Part shown: positions 23,444-31,579 of the stretch, piece after piece
How the letters are laid out: every line of letters begins with the position of its first letter
How positions within the stretch are numbered: position 1 is the stretch's first letter
Source: Actinacidiphila rubida
Lineage (GTDB): Bacteria; Actinomycetota; Actinomycetes; Streptomycetales; Streptomycetaceae
Assembly: GCF_900110255.1 (NCBI RefSeq)
Contig: NZ_FODD01000021.1
Location: forward strand, 1 to 64,000
Length of the DNA: 64,000 nucleotides
Direction of reading: 5' to 3'
Notes under the pieces: model-generated
Databases searched by the model: none
What the model saw: the letters and a program-made list of their open reading frames with translations, nothing else
What the model was told of the DNA's origin: nothing
Position numbers and translations under genes: made by a program

Positions 23444-25705
23444 TCAACGCTCCCTGACCAGCTCGGCGTACGGCCCGCCGGCCGCGCTCAGCTCCTCGTG
23501 GCGGCCCCGCTCGACGATCGTGCCGCGCTCCAGCACCACGATCTCGTCGCTGTCGCGGACCGTGCTCAGCCGGTGCGCGATGACGACGCAGGCGCAGCCG
23601 CGGCGGCGCAGGTTGTCGATGATCAGGCGCTCCGTCTCGGCGTCCAGCGCGCTGGTCACCTCGTCCAGCACCAGCACGCTCGGCCGGCGGACCAGGGCCC
23701 GCGCGATCTCCAGGCGCTGCCGCTGCCCGCCGGAGAAGTTGCGGCCGTCCTGCTCCACCCGGCAGTGGATCCCACCCGGGCGGCGCGCGATCACGTCGTC
23801 GACCGCCGCGTCCCGCAGCGCGGCCAGCACCGCCTCGTCGCTGATCGACGGGTCCCACAGCGCCACGTTGTCGCGCACCGTGCCCTCGAACAGGAACACG
23901 TCCTGGTCGACGAAGGACACCGACGCGGCCAGCGCGCTCTGCGGAATGTCCTCCAGCCGCTGCCCGTCGATCCTGATCACGCCCTCCCACGGCCGGTACA
24001 GCCCGGAGATCAGCCGGGACACGGTGGACTTGCCGCTGCCGGAGCCGCCGACCAGCGCGACCTGCCGGCCCGGACCCACCCGCAGCGAGAACCCGTTCAG
24101 CAGCGGCTGGTCCAGCGGGCTGTAGCCGAACGTGACGCTCTCCAGCTCCACATGGCCGGTCAGCCGGCGGCTGGCGGCCGGGTCGCCGGCGCCGGTCGCC
24201 TGGCCGCGGCGCCCGCGGGCGTACCGCGCGTCGACCGGGAAGCTCTCGACGTCCTTGAGACGCGTCACGTCGGCCGCGAAGTCCTGGACCCGGCCGGCCA
24301 CCCCGTTGAGCCGGGTGACCGGCGCGGTGAAGCTGGTGACCAGGGCCTGGAAGGCCACCAGCAGACCGACCGAGATCCGCCCCTCGGCCGCCCGCTGCCC
24401 GCCGATCAGCAGGATCAGCGCGCTGTTGAGGGCCGCCAGGCTCGGCGCGACCACGGCCAGCGCGGCGCTGGGCACGCCGAGGCGCTGCTGCCCGTCCAGG
24501 GTGGCCGCGTGCTGCCCCGCCCAGCGGCGGAAGTATCCACCCTCGCCGCCCGTGGCCTTCATCGTCTCGATCAACTGCAGGCCGCTGTACGAGGTGTTGG
24601 TCAACTTCGCCGTGTCGGCCCGGAGTTTGTGCGTGCCCGTGGCGCGGATGCGGACCACGATCCGCATCGCCACCACGTTGAGCAGGGCCACCAGCACGCC
24701 CAGCAGGGTCAGTTGCGGGTCGTACGTCCACAGCAGCACCGCGTACAGCAGCACCACCACCGCGTCCACGCCGGCGGCCGCGAGGTCGCGGGCCAGCGTC
24801 TCGGCGACGCTGTCGTTGGACTGCAGGCGCTGCACCAGGTCCGCGGGGTTGCGCTGGGCGAAGAACTGCACCGGCAGCCGCAGCAGATGGCGCATGAAGC
24901 GGGCGCTGGTCAGCGTCGAGGAGATGGTCCGGCCGCGCAGCAGGTTCGCCTGCTGCACCCCGGTCAGCAGTGCCGTCAGCGCGACCAGCACGCCCATCGC
25001 CGTGAACAGCGTCGGCAGCAGCGAGTCCTGGCCGCCGATCAGGAAGTGGTCGATGTACGTGCGGCTGAGCGCCGGCACCGCGGCACCGGTGACCACCAGC
25101 AGGAAGCTGGCGATCATCGCGGCCAGCAGGGTGCCGGTGGTGCCGCGCAGCCGGGCCGGCAGCGCCCGCAGGATGCCGGGCTTGCGGCCGCCGGCGCGGA
25201 ACCCGTCGTCGGGCTCGAACGTCAGCGCCACGCCCGTGAAGCTGGTGTCGAAGTCCTCGGTGCGCACGAAACGGCGGCCGCGCGCCGGGTCGTTGATGTG
25301 CACGCCCTGCCGCCCGAAGCGACCGGACATGCCCTCGTACACCACGTAGTGGTTGAACTCCCAGAACAGGATGGCCGGGGCCTGCACCTGCGCCAGGGCG
25401 GCCGGCTCCATCTGCATGCCCTTGGCCCGCAGGCCGTGGCTGCGGGCGGCCTTGAGCAGGTTGCTGGCGCGCGAGCCGTCGCGGGAGACGCCGCAGGCGA
25501 TCCGCAGCTGCTCCAGCGGCACGAACCTGCCGAAGTGGCCGAGCACCATCGCCAGCGACGCGGCGCCGCACTCCACGGCCTCCATCTGCAGCACCGACGG
25601 GGTGCGCACGCGCCGCGGGCGCCGGCCGCGCGGTGCCCCCGCCGCCTCGGGGCGGTGGCGGCCGCTGCGCGAGGGGGCGGGGGCGGGGCTGTGCCGGGGG
25701 CTCAC
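23444..25705 (-). CDS. NHLM-type ABC transporter with C39 peptidase domain
   Basis: A 753-residue exporter that removes double-glycine leaders during transport. The N-terminal C39 peptidase has Cys46 (MEAVECGAAS), His119 (FNHYVVYEG) and Asp139 (HINDPARG) as catalytic triad. The membrane helices lie at about 185-440, and the ATPase domain has GGSGSGKST, FSGGQRQRLEIARAL and VLVLDEVTSALD. It overlaps the adaptor gene by four bases (ATGA) and precedes the second ABC subunit by one base. The only double-glycine peptide nearby is encoded at 26679-26903, which makes it the likely substrate. Confidence 0.92.
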   Translation of the reverse strand: MSPRHSPAPAPSRSGRHRPEAAGAPRGRRPRRVRTPSVLQMEAVECGAASLAMVLGHFGRFVPLEQLRIACGVSRDGSRASNLLKAARSHGLRAKGMQMEPAALAQVQAPAILFWEFNHYVVYEGMSGRFGRQGVHINDPARGRRFVRTEDFDTSFTGVALTFEPDDGFRAGGRKPGILRALPARLRGTTGTLLAAMIASFLLVVTGAAVPALSRTYIDHFLIGGQDSLLPTLFTAMGVLVALTALLTGVQQANLLRGRTISSTLTSARFMRHLLRLPVQFFAQRNPADLVQRLQSNDSVAETLARDLAAAGVDAVVVLLYAVLLWTYDPQLTLLGVLVALLNVVAMRIVVRIRATGTHKLRADTAKLTNTSYSGLQLIETMKATGGEGGYFRRWAGQHAATLDGQQRLGVPSAALAVVAPSLAALNSALILLIGGQRAAEGRISVGLLVAFQALVTSFTAPVTRLNGVAGRVQDFAADVTRLKDVESFPVDARYARGRRGQATGAGDPAASRRLTGHVELESVTFGYSPLDQPLLNGFSLRVGPGRQVALVGGSGSGKSTVSRLISGLYRPWEGVIRIDGQRLEDIPQSALAASVSFVDQDVFLFEGTVRDNVALWDPSISDEAVLAALRDAAVDDVIARRPGGIHCRVEQDGRNFSGGQRQRLEIARALVRRPSVLVLDEVTSALDAETERLIIDNLRRRGCACVVIAHRLSTVRDSDEIVVLERGTIVERGRHEELSAAGGPYAELVRER

Positions 25706-26499
25706 GGCAGCAGCCAGTCGAGCGGGTGCTGGGCGGACAGGCGCACGGACGCGCCGACGGGCGTCATCGACGGCAGCCGGTACGGCGGGCCGCCGGCCTT
25801 CGACCAGCGGTAGCCCGAGGCGCTGGTGCCGGACGCGGCCAGCTTCACGAGCACCGGCACCGGTGCCCCCTTGGCGGTGAGCCGCTCGGCGAGCGAACCG
25901 TCGCCGAGGAAGGCGGCGATCTGCTGCCGGCTCTGCGGCTGGCCGATGCCCGCCACGGTGCCGCGCAGCGTCCCGTAGCGGCCGGGGACCGACGGCACGG
26001 TCAGGTCCACCTGGGCGCCGACCGCCACCGAGGCGGTGCCGCCCTGCACGTAGAGCATGGCCACCAGCGGCTCGCCGGTCCTGCCCTCACGCTGCACGGT
26101 GGCCACGCTCGCGCCGGTGGAGATCACGGACCCGATCGCGGCGGTCAAGGTGACGAGTTGCCCCGCGGCGACGGCACGCACGGACTGCACGCCCGACGGG
26201 GTGCGCACGTCCAGCAGCGGCGCGTCGGCCGGCAGCGTGTCGCCGGGTTTGGCGCGCACCTGCACCACCTGGCCCGCGACGGGACTCTGCAACACGTAAC
26301 TGCCCTCGGTGCGGGTCAGCACGCCGGCCGCGGCCAGCTTGCTGGTGACGGTGCCGGTCACCGCCCACACGCCGGCCGCGGCCAGCACGACGACCGCGAC
26401 GGCCAGCGCGAGCCAGCCCTGCGGCCGGGCGAACCGCACCGGCAGATCGAGCTCTTCCGGCGACTGCAGCCGGGCGAGCGCCTTCTGGCGGAACTCCAC
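25702..26499 (-). CDS. HlyD-like membrane-fusion adaptor of the exporter
   Basis: A 265-residue adaptor. One N-terminal membrane helix (WLALAVAVVVLAAAGVWAV, about 29-47) anchors it. A lipoyl-like part (VLQSPVAGQVVQVRAKPGD, GQLVTLTAAIG) and a beta-barrel-like domain follow outside the membrane. It matches the secretion protein of NHLM bacteriocin systems. The hairpin coil typical of Gram-negative HlyD is short, as suits a cell without outer membrane. It is the first gene of the three-gene export operon, 180 bases downstream of the peptide gene with a hairpin between them. Confidence 0.82.
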   Translation of the reverse strand: MEFRQKALARLQSPEELDLPVRFARPQGWLALAVAVVVLAAAGVWAVTGTVTSKLAAAGVLTRTEGSYVLQSPVAGQVVQVRAKPGDTLPADAPLLDVRTPSGVQSVRAVAAGQLVTLTAAIGSVISTGASVATVQREGRTGEPLVAMLYVQGGTASVAVGAQVDLTVPSVPGRYGTLRGTVAGIGQPQSRQQIAAFLGDGSLAERLTAKGAPVPVLVKLAASGTSASGYRWSKAGGPPYRLPSMTPVGASVRLSAQHPLDWLLP

Positions 26500-26616
26500 C
26501 GACGACTTCCTTCACGTACGGGAACTGCGCGGGAACGGGGGGCACTTGGCTAGGGGGCGAACGGAGCGGACGGGGGGAGCGGGGGCGTGGGGCGCACGAG
26601 AGGCACGGACAACACC

Positions 26617-26654
26617 GCATGGACCCCGGACCGTGTCGGCCCCGGGGTCCATGC
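26617..26654. terminator. hairpin between peptide gene and exporter operon
   Basis: GCATGGACCCCGG (26617-26629) pairs perfectly with 26642-26654 across a 12-base loop. On the minus strand it follows the peptide stop by 25 bases and precedes the adaptor start by 118. A leaky terminator here would give high peptide and lower exporter levels from one promoter. Confidence 0.7.
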
Positions 26655-26678
26655 GTGAGCTGAGATCCGAGAGAACTC

Positions 26679-26903
26679 TCAGATGCCGGCCAGACCGGTC
26701 ACACCGGACAGGGAGCCGGCGGCACCGGTCACCAGGCCCACGACGTCGCCGACGGGCAGCGACGGCAGCGCGGAGGTGGCCGTGTAGAGCAGGTCGTTGA
26801 CACCGTCCAGCTGAACGCCGCCGGAGACGCTGATGCCACCCGACACGTTGTCGAGCTCGCTGTCGGAAATCTCGCGGGTCTCGACCTGGGGCGCGTTGCG
26901 CAT
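26679..26903 (-). CDS. double-glycine leader peptide, cysteine-free bacteriocin-like precursor
   Basis: A 74-residue precursor. The leader ends EISDSELDNVSGG (Gly22-Gly23), the consensus cut by C39 peptidases. The 51-residue core starts ISVSGGVQLDG. It has no Cys, Lys, Arg or His, three Asp and many Gly, Val, Leu and Ser, so it is anionic and hydrophobic. A second Gly-Gly six residues into the core could be a second cut. ATG at 26903 is about ten bases behind AAGGGA. A GTG at 26927 would add eight residues. It lies directly upstream of the matching exporter, and no modification enzyme is present. Confidence 0.8.
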   Translation of the reverse strand: MRNAPQVETREISDSELDNVSGGISVSGGVQLDGVNDLLYTATSALPSLPVGDVVGLVTGAAGSLSGVTGLAGI

Positions 26904-27402
26904 GACTGCGTTTTCCCTTCGTTGCACTGGAAATTCTCAAAAAGATTTCGGCTGCCCCGTATCAGGCCGGGACAGGCCGAATTCCACGGTCGTGCGACGC
27001 CCCGGGATCCGGAATGCGTATCGACAACTCCCGCTGGCGGTTGATGTAAGCACGACATCCGCCGCCCGGCCAGCGGTACCCCTGCCCGGGGCTGCGGAAA
27101 CGGTTCACTGGGGCGGGTGGCGATCACTGGACGGGAACGAGTTCTTCACACGGCCCACCGATTCGTACCGTGCGCGACGCCGTACCGCCTATTTCCCTCG
27201 AACACTCCTGCGTTCGCGGTCACGAGGCCGTGGGGTTGTCGTCAGAAGCGGCCAGAACCTGTGCAGCTTCTGTCAGCGTGATGTGCGATCGGGCGAATAC
27301 CGGCATGGGTGGCGCCAGTTCGGCAGACAGTGCGCATGATCGCCGCATGTCGGATCATGTCGGACACTGTCGCGGGGCGTCGCCGCACCCGCTGGACGCG
27401 CC
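26904..27402. other. gene-free region upstream of the peptide gene
   Basis: About 500 bases without a credible gene. Open frames on both strands lack start signals and third-position GC bias. It should hold the peptide promoter, reading leftward. AT-rich bases close to the start (26920-26950) are present, but no confident -35/-10 pair was found. It also holds a 7-bp dyad, CAGAAGC (27243-27249) with GCTTCTG (27266-27272), and the phased TGTCGG repeats listed next. Confidence 0.5.
27346..27375 (+). repeat. three phased TGTCG repeats, 10-bp period
   Basis: CATGTCGGAT, CATGTCGGAC and ACTGTCGCGG follow one another with a 10-base period, the cores TGTCG starting at 27348, 27358 and 27368. They lie between the peptide promoter region and the PhzF terminator. 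Phased repeats suggest a protein that binds one face of the helix. Confidence 0.45.
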
Positions 27403-27434
27403 GGCGGCGGCCGCCCGTGAGGGCGGCCGCCGCC
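27403..27434. terminator. hairpin after the PhzF-family gene
   Basis: A 14-bp perfect stem (GGCGGCGGCCGCCC and its complement) with loop GTGA, 37 bases past the stop of the minus-strand PhzF gene. Confidence 0.8.
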
Positions 27435-27470
27435 GTGGTGCGCGGGCCGGTCAGGGCCGGCCGGTGGTGA

Positions 27471-28379
27471 TCAGGCGATGGGCACGGCCTCGCCGGAGAC
27501 CCGCACCCGCGGGTCGCCCGGCCGCAGTTCGACGGTGAGGACGCCGGGGCGGCCCATGTCGTCGCCCTGGTGCAGCGTCAGCCGTTCCGGCACCGGCCCG
27601 AGGGCGCGCAGGTAGGCGCCGAAGGCCAGCGCGGCCGCGCCGGTCGCCGGGTCCTCCACGACACCGCCCACCGGGAACGGATCCCGCACGTGGTAGACCT
27701 CCGGGCTCTCGCGCCACACCAGTTGGAGCGTCGTGAGGTCCAGCGACCGCATCAGGGCCGCCAGCCGCTCGAAGTCGTAGTCGAGCGCGGCCAGGCGCTC
27801 GCGGGTGGCGGCCGCCAGCACGAGGTGGCGGGCGCCGGCGTAGGCGATCCGCGGCGGCAGTCCGGGGTCCAGCTCGGCCCGCGTCCACCCGAGGGCGGCC
27901 AGCGCCTCGTCGACCGTCGCGTCGGACGCGTCCTCCATGTGCGGCTCCACGCTCGTCAGCGTGGCCCGCAGCGCTCCCGAGCCGTCGTCGCCGGCCGTGA
28001 CGCTCACCGGCACGTCCCCGGCCACCGTGCGGAACAACAGGTCGCCGGGACCGAGCAGTTCGGACAGCGCCACCGCGGTCGCGACGGTGGCGTGACCGCA
28101 GAACGACACCTCGGCCTTGGCGCTGAAGTACTTCACGTCCAGAATGCGTTCCTCCCTGGACGTCACGAACGCGGTCTCCGAGTACCCCACTTCCGCGGCG
28201 ATCGCCAGCATCTGTGCGTCGTCCAGTCCCGACGCGTCGAGGACGACCCCGGCGGGGTTGCCGCCCGCGGGGTCGCGGGAGAACGCCGTGTACCGCAGGA
28301 CAGCGGTCGCGGGGGCGGTGGCCGGACCCGCCGAGTCGGAGGAACCGGGCGACGCGGGTGTACCAGGTGTGGTCGTCAT
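27471..28379 (-). CDS. PhzF family isomerase
   Basis: A 302-residue protein of the PhzF/diaminopimelate epimerase-like fold. The catalytic glutamate lies in VGYSETAFV, and the pattern FSAKAEVSFCGHATVATAVAL is the family signature. The second half has VEDPATGAAALAFGAYL, the matching signature of the other lobe. True PhzF isomerises a phenazine precursor, but no phenazine genes are near, so this is one of the many family members with unknown substrate. An Ala/Pro/Ser-rich leader of about 25 residues precedes the domain. ATG at 28379 is chosen; the frame beyond it is a shadow. Confidence 0.88.
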   Translation of the reverse strand: MTTTPGTPASPGSSDSAGPATAPATAVLRYTAFSRDPAGGNPAGVVLDASGLDDAQMLAIAAEVGYSETAFVTSREERILDVKYFSAKAEVSFCGHATVATAVALSELLGPGDLLFRTVAGDVPVSVTAGDDGSGALRATLTSVEPHMEDASDATVDEALAALGWTRAELDPGLPPRIAYAGARHLVLAAATRERLAALDYDFERLAALMRSLDLTTLQLVWRESPEVYHVRDPFPVGGVVEDPATGAAALAFGAYLRALGPVPERLTLHQGDDMGRPGVLTVELRPGDPRVRVSGEAVPIA

Positions 28380-28584
28380 GCCTCGGAGCCTATGCGTGAC
28401 GGCCGCGGGACCGTAGGTGTCGGACGCCGCGCGGTCCGTGGCACGGCACGGGAGGCGGTGCGAGCATGGGAGAAGGGCACTGCTCACCCACCGGGGCGGA
28501 CCGCCACCCCGACGTCCCCGAGCGGCCCCGCCCGAGCCGTCCGACCTGCCCGACCCGCCGAACGCTGCCGCACGGAGGCGCCCG

Positions 28585-28896
28585 ATGCCGTACGCCGACC
28601 CGCTGTCCCCCAAGGAGATCGAGGACCGCCTCGCCGAGCTGCCGGGCTGGGAGCTGTCCGAGGGCGGCACGGAGCTGCGCCGCACGTACCACTTGGCGCA
28701 CCTTCCCGCGGCGATCCTCGCCCTGCACATCGCCGGCATCCAGGACGAGCTGAACCACCACTCGGACCTGACGCTCGGCTACGACACCCTGGCGGTGTCG
28801 CTCACCACGCACGCGGCCGGGTCGCGGCTGACCGGGAAGGACTTCGACCTGGCGGCGCGCATCGCGGCCGCCGCCGAGGCCCACCAGGCGCGCTGA
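28585..28896 (+). CDS. 4a-hydroxytetrahydrobiopterin dehydratase (pterin carbinolamine dehydratase)
   Basis: A 103-residue enzyme that dehydrates the 4a-carbinolamine of tetrahydropterin. Conserved features are the start LSPKEIEDRLAELPGWEL, the histidine cluster DELNHHSDLTLGYDT and the C-terminal VSLTTHAAGS-LTGKDFDLA. Length matches the family. ATG at 28585 follows GGAGGCGCCCG. In bacteria without phenylalanine hydroxylase nearby the role can be in pterin recycling or a moonlighting function. It is convergent with the oxidoreductase gene at 28921. Confidence 0.9.
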   Translation: MPYADPLSPKEIEDRLAELPGWELSEGGTELRRTYHLAHLPAAILALHIAGIQDELNHHSDLTLGYDTLAVSLTTHAAGSRLTGKDFDLAARIAAAAEAHQAR

Positions 28897-28920
28897 CCCG
28901 GCCGGGAGCGCCGCGACCCG

Positions 28921-29931
28921 TCAGCGGTCGGCCGGGTAGGCGATGCCGAGGCGCTGCCGGGCCCGGTCCAGGGTGCGCATGACGGCGAGCGAGCCGTCGA
29001 GCGGGACCAGCGGAGACTCCGTCTCCCCGGCGCGCAGCGCGCGCATGACCTCCGCGGCCTCGTGCCGCATGGTGCCGTGGTCGTGGTCGTCGCTGACGTC
29101 CGCGAGACGGACCGTCCGCGGTTCCTCGCCCGGCCGGTGGACGGTGAAGGCCTCGGCGTGGAAGAAACCGTCGGCGATCTCGATCCGGCCGGCGGATCCG
29201 GAGACCGTGGCCGGGGCGCCGGTGTCGGCGGTGAAGGTGCAGGACAGGGTGGCCACGGCGCCGTGGTTCCAGCCGAGCACGAGGCCGGTGCTCGCGTCCA
29301 CGCCCTCCGGCGTCAGCTGGGCCCACGCCTCGACCGCGTCCGGCTCGCCGAGCAGCAGCTGCGCGAAGGACACCGGATAGACGCCGAGGTCCAGCAGCGC
29401 GCCGCCGCCCTGCGCGGGGTCGCGCATCCGGTGGGTGGGCGCGAAGTCCGCCGCGAAGCCGAAGTGCGCCGAGACGTGCCGCACCTCGCCGATCACCCCG
29501 TCCGCGATCAGCGCCGCCATGTGCCGTACCAGCGGGTTGCAGTACGTCCACATGGCCTCCATCAGGAACAGCCCGCGGCCGCGCGCCAGCTCGACCAGTT
29601 CGCGGGCCTCGCGCTCGTTGATGGTGAACGCCTTCTCGCACAGCACCGCGCGCCCGGCCTCCAGGCACAGCCCGGCCGCGGCCCGGTGCGCGGAGTGCGG
29701 GGTGGCGACGTAGACGACGTCGACCTCGTCGTCCGCGGCCAGCTCGGCCCAACTGCCGTACGCCCGCGGGATTCCGTGCTGCCCGGCGAACGCCTCGGCG
29801 GCCTCCTTGCCGCGCGAGCCGACGGCCACGACCTCGGCGTCGGGCAGCGAGCGCAGTGCCTCGGTGAAGGTGGCGGCGATGCCGCCGGTCGCCAGGATGC
29901 CCCAGCGGATCCTCGGTGTGTCCTCGCTCAT
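28921..29931 (-). CDS. Gfo/Idh/MocA family oxidoreductase
   Basis: A 336-residue NAD(P)-dependent dehydrogenase. The N-terminal Rossmann motif is WGILATGGIAATF. The family lysine lies in CEKAFTINEREARELV, and the second domain has GVIGEVRHVSAHFGF and GGALLDLGVYPVSF. Substrates are usually sugars, inositols or dihydrodiols and cannot be told here. ATG at 29931 follows GGAGGACAGGCGCC. Divergent from the Bcr/CflA exporter over 75 bases. Confidence 0.9.
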   Translation of the reverse strand: MSEDTPRIRWGILATGGIAATFTEALRSLPDAEVVAVGSRGKEAAEAFAGQHGIPRAYGSWAELAADDEVDVVYVATPHSAHRAAAGLCLEAGRAVLCEKAFTINEREARELVELARGRGLFLMEAMWTYCNPLVRHMAALIADGVIGEVRHVSAHFGFAADFAPTHRMRDPAQGGGALLDLGVYPVSFAQLLLGEPDAVEAWAQLTPEGVDASTGLVLGWNHGAVATLSCTFTADTGAPATVSGSAGRIEIADGFFHAEAFTVHRPGEEPRTVRLADVSDDHDHGTMRHEAAEVMRALRAGETESPLVPLDGSLAVMRTLDRARQRLGIAYPADR

Positions 29932-30006
29932 GGCGCCTGTCCTCCCCATCCGGGTCCTCGGTGGTCCCGCGGACTGAAAGAATAGGCAACGCTTCAACTA
30001 CCTCGG

Positions 30007-31338
30007 ATGGAGAGTGCCGCCGTGCAGGACGCCGGGCCCAGACACCCCGCGCACCCGACCCCCGTTCCCGCCCCTGCCGTTCCCTCCGCCGCGGCCACCG
30101 CGGCCGCGGCCGTCGCGGATCTCGCCGCCCGGCGCCGCACCGGCTGGCTCGTCACCCTCGTCCTCGGCGGGCTGACCGCGCTGCCGCCGCTGTCCATGGA
30201 CATGTACCTGCCGGCACTGCCGCAGGTCACCGACGCCCTGCACGCCCCGGCCGCGACCGTCCAGCTCACCCTGACCGGCTGCCTGGCCGGCCTGGCCCTC
30301 GGCCAGCTGGTGGCGGGGCCGCTCAGCGACCGCTGGGGACGCCGCCGGCCGCTGCTGGCGGGCATGGCCGTGTACGTGCTGGCCACCGCGCTGTGCGCGG
30401 TCGCGCCCTCCGCGGGCCTGCTCATCGCGGTGCGGATCGTGCAGGGCCTGGCCGGGGCCGCGGGCATCGTCATCGCCCGCGCCGTGGTCCGCGACCTGTA
30501 CGACGGCGTCGACATGGCCCGCTTCTTCGCGACCCTCCAGCTGATCTCCGGGGTCGCGCCGATCGTCGCCCCCCTCATCGGCGGCCAGATCCTGCGGTTC
30601 ACCGACTGGCGCGGCGTGTTCGTGGTCTGCACCGTCATCGGCCTGCTGCTCAGCGTGCTGGTCTGGCGCCGGCTGGCCGAGACGCTGCCGCCCGAGGAAC
30701 GGCACTCCGGCGGGATGGGCGAGACGTTCGGCGCGATGCGGCGGCTGCTGGCCGACCGGGTGTTCACCGGCTACGTGCTGGTCGGCAGTTTCGGCTTCGC
30801 GGCCCTGTTCACCTACGTCTCCGCGTCGTCGTTCGTCGTCCAGGACGTCTACGGCGCCTCGGTGCAGACCTTCAGCCTGCTGTTCGGCCTCAACTCCGTC
30901 GGCATCGTCGCGGTCGGCCAGCTCAACGGCAAGGTGCTGGTCGGCCGGGTCGACATGGACAAGGTGCTGGGCGCCGGCCTGGTGCTGGTCGGCGCCGCCT
31001 CCGTCGCGCTGGTCCTGCTGACCACCGGCGTCTTCGGCCACGCCACCCTGCCGGAGATCGCCGCCGCGCTGTTCGTGCTGATGGCCGCCATGGGCCTGGT
31101 GCTGCCGACCACCAACACCCAGGCGCTGCTGCGGACCAAGCGCTCCGCGGGCTCGGCGTCGGCACTGATCGGCACGTCCTCGTTCCTGGTCGGCGCGGCG
31201 ATCTCGCCGCTGGCCGCGGTGGCCGGCGACGGGACCGCGGTCCCGATGGCGATCACGCAGCTGACCTGCGTCGTCATCGCCTCCGTGGCCTTCGTCGGGC
31301 TGTGCGTGCGGGGGCGGCGTACGGTGGAGGGACCGTAG
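30007..31338 (+). CDS. multidrug efflux MFS transporter, Bcr/CflA family
   Basis: A 443-residue membrane transporter with twelve predicted helices after a Pro/Ala-rich tail of about 45 residues. The first helix holds LPPLSMDMYLPALP, the Bcr/CflA hallmark, and PLSDRWGRRRPLL is the conserved loop between helices 2 and 3. LAGAAGIVIARAVVRDLYDG is the helix-4 motif. Likely exports drugs or metabolites by proton antiport. No local regulator is evident, and the genes that follow look unrelated. Confidence 0.9.
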   Translation: MESAAVQDAGPRHPAHPTPVPAPAVPSAAATAAAAVADLAARRRTGWLVTLVLGGLTALPPLSMDMYLPALPQVTDALHAPAATVQLTLTGCLAGLALGQLVAGPLSDRWGRRRPLLAGMAVYVLATALCAVAPSAGLLIAVRIVQGLAGAAGIVIARAVVRDLYDGVDMARFFATLQLISGVAPIVAPLIGGQILRFTDWRGVFVVCTVIGLLLSVLVWRRLAETLPPEERHSGGMGETFGAMRRLLADRVFTGYVLVGSFGFAALFTYVSASSFVVQDVYGASVQTFSLLFGLNSVGIVAVGQLNGKVLVGRVDMDKVLGAGLVLVGAASVALVLLTTGVFGHATLPEIAAALFVLMAAMGLVLPTTNTQALLRTKRSAGSASALIGTSSFLVGAAISPLAAVAGDGTAVPMAITQLTCVVIASVAFVGLCVRGRRTVEGP

Positions 31339-31381
31339 GGCCCAGGCCGCCGAACCCGGGCCCTGTCCCGAGGAGGAAGCG

Positions 31382-31579
31382 ATGTCCGACGTTCCGGACG
31401 AACGCACCTGGGCGTTCAAGACCGCCGACAGCTCGCTGCACACCGGTGCCGAGCACGCTGTGGACCCGGAGGACCTGGTGATGGCCTCCGGCCGTGACTG
31501 CACCCCGGAACTCATCGAAAAAGCACGCAAGGCTTTGGAGGAACATGGCCCCGCCGCTGTCGAGAGGTACCTGCCCTGA
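31382..31579 (+). CDS. conserved small protein, 65 residues
   Basis: A short acidic cytosolic protein (MSDVPDERTWAFKTADSS) with the C-terminal helix CTPELIEKARKALEEHGPAAVERYLP. It has no known function. The start at 31382 sits behind GAGGAGGAAGCG. The serine-hydrolase gene begins inside its last 35 bases, in another frame, so the two are translationally coupled. Confidence 0.75.
   Translation: MSDVPDERTWAFKTADSSLHTGAEHAVDPEDLVMASGRDCTPELIEKARKALEEHGPAAVERYLP

Noticed and set aside
26679..26903. The exported peptide as a class II lanthipeptide precursor
   Set aside because: The core has no cysteine to form thioether rings and no LanM-type gene is present. The C39 exporter alone does not imply lanthionine.
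26833..27339. A 168-residue plus-strand open frame over the peptide gene and its upstream region
   Set aside because: It runs antisense to the peptide, lacks a ribosome-binding site and has no recognisable domain.
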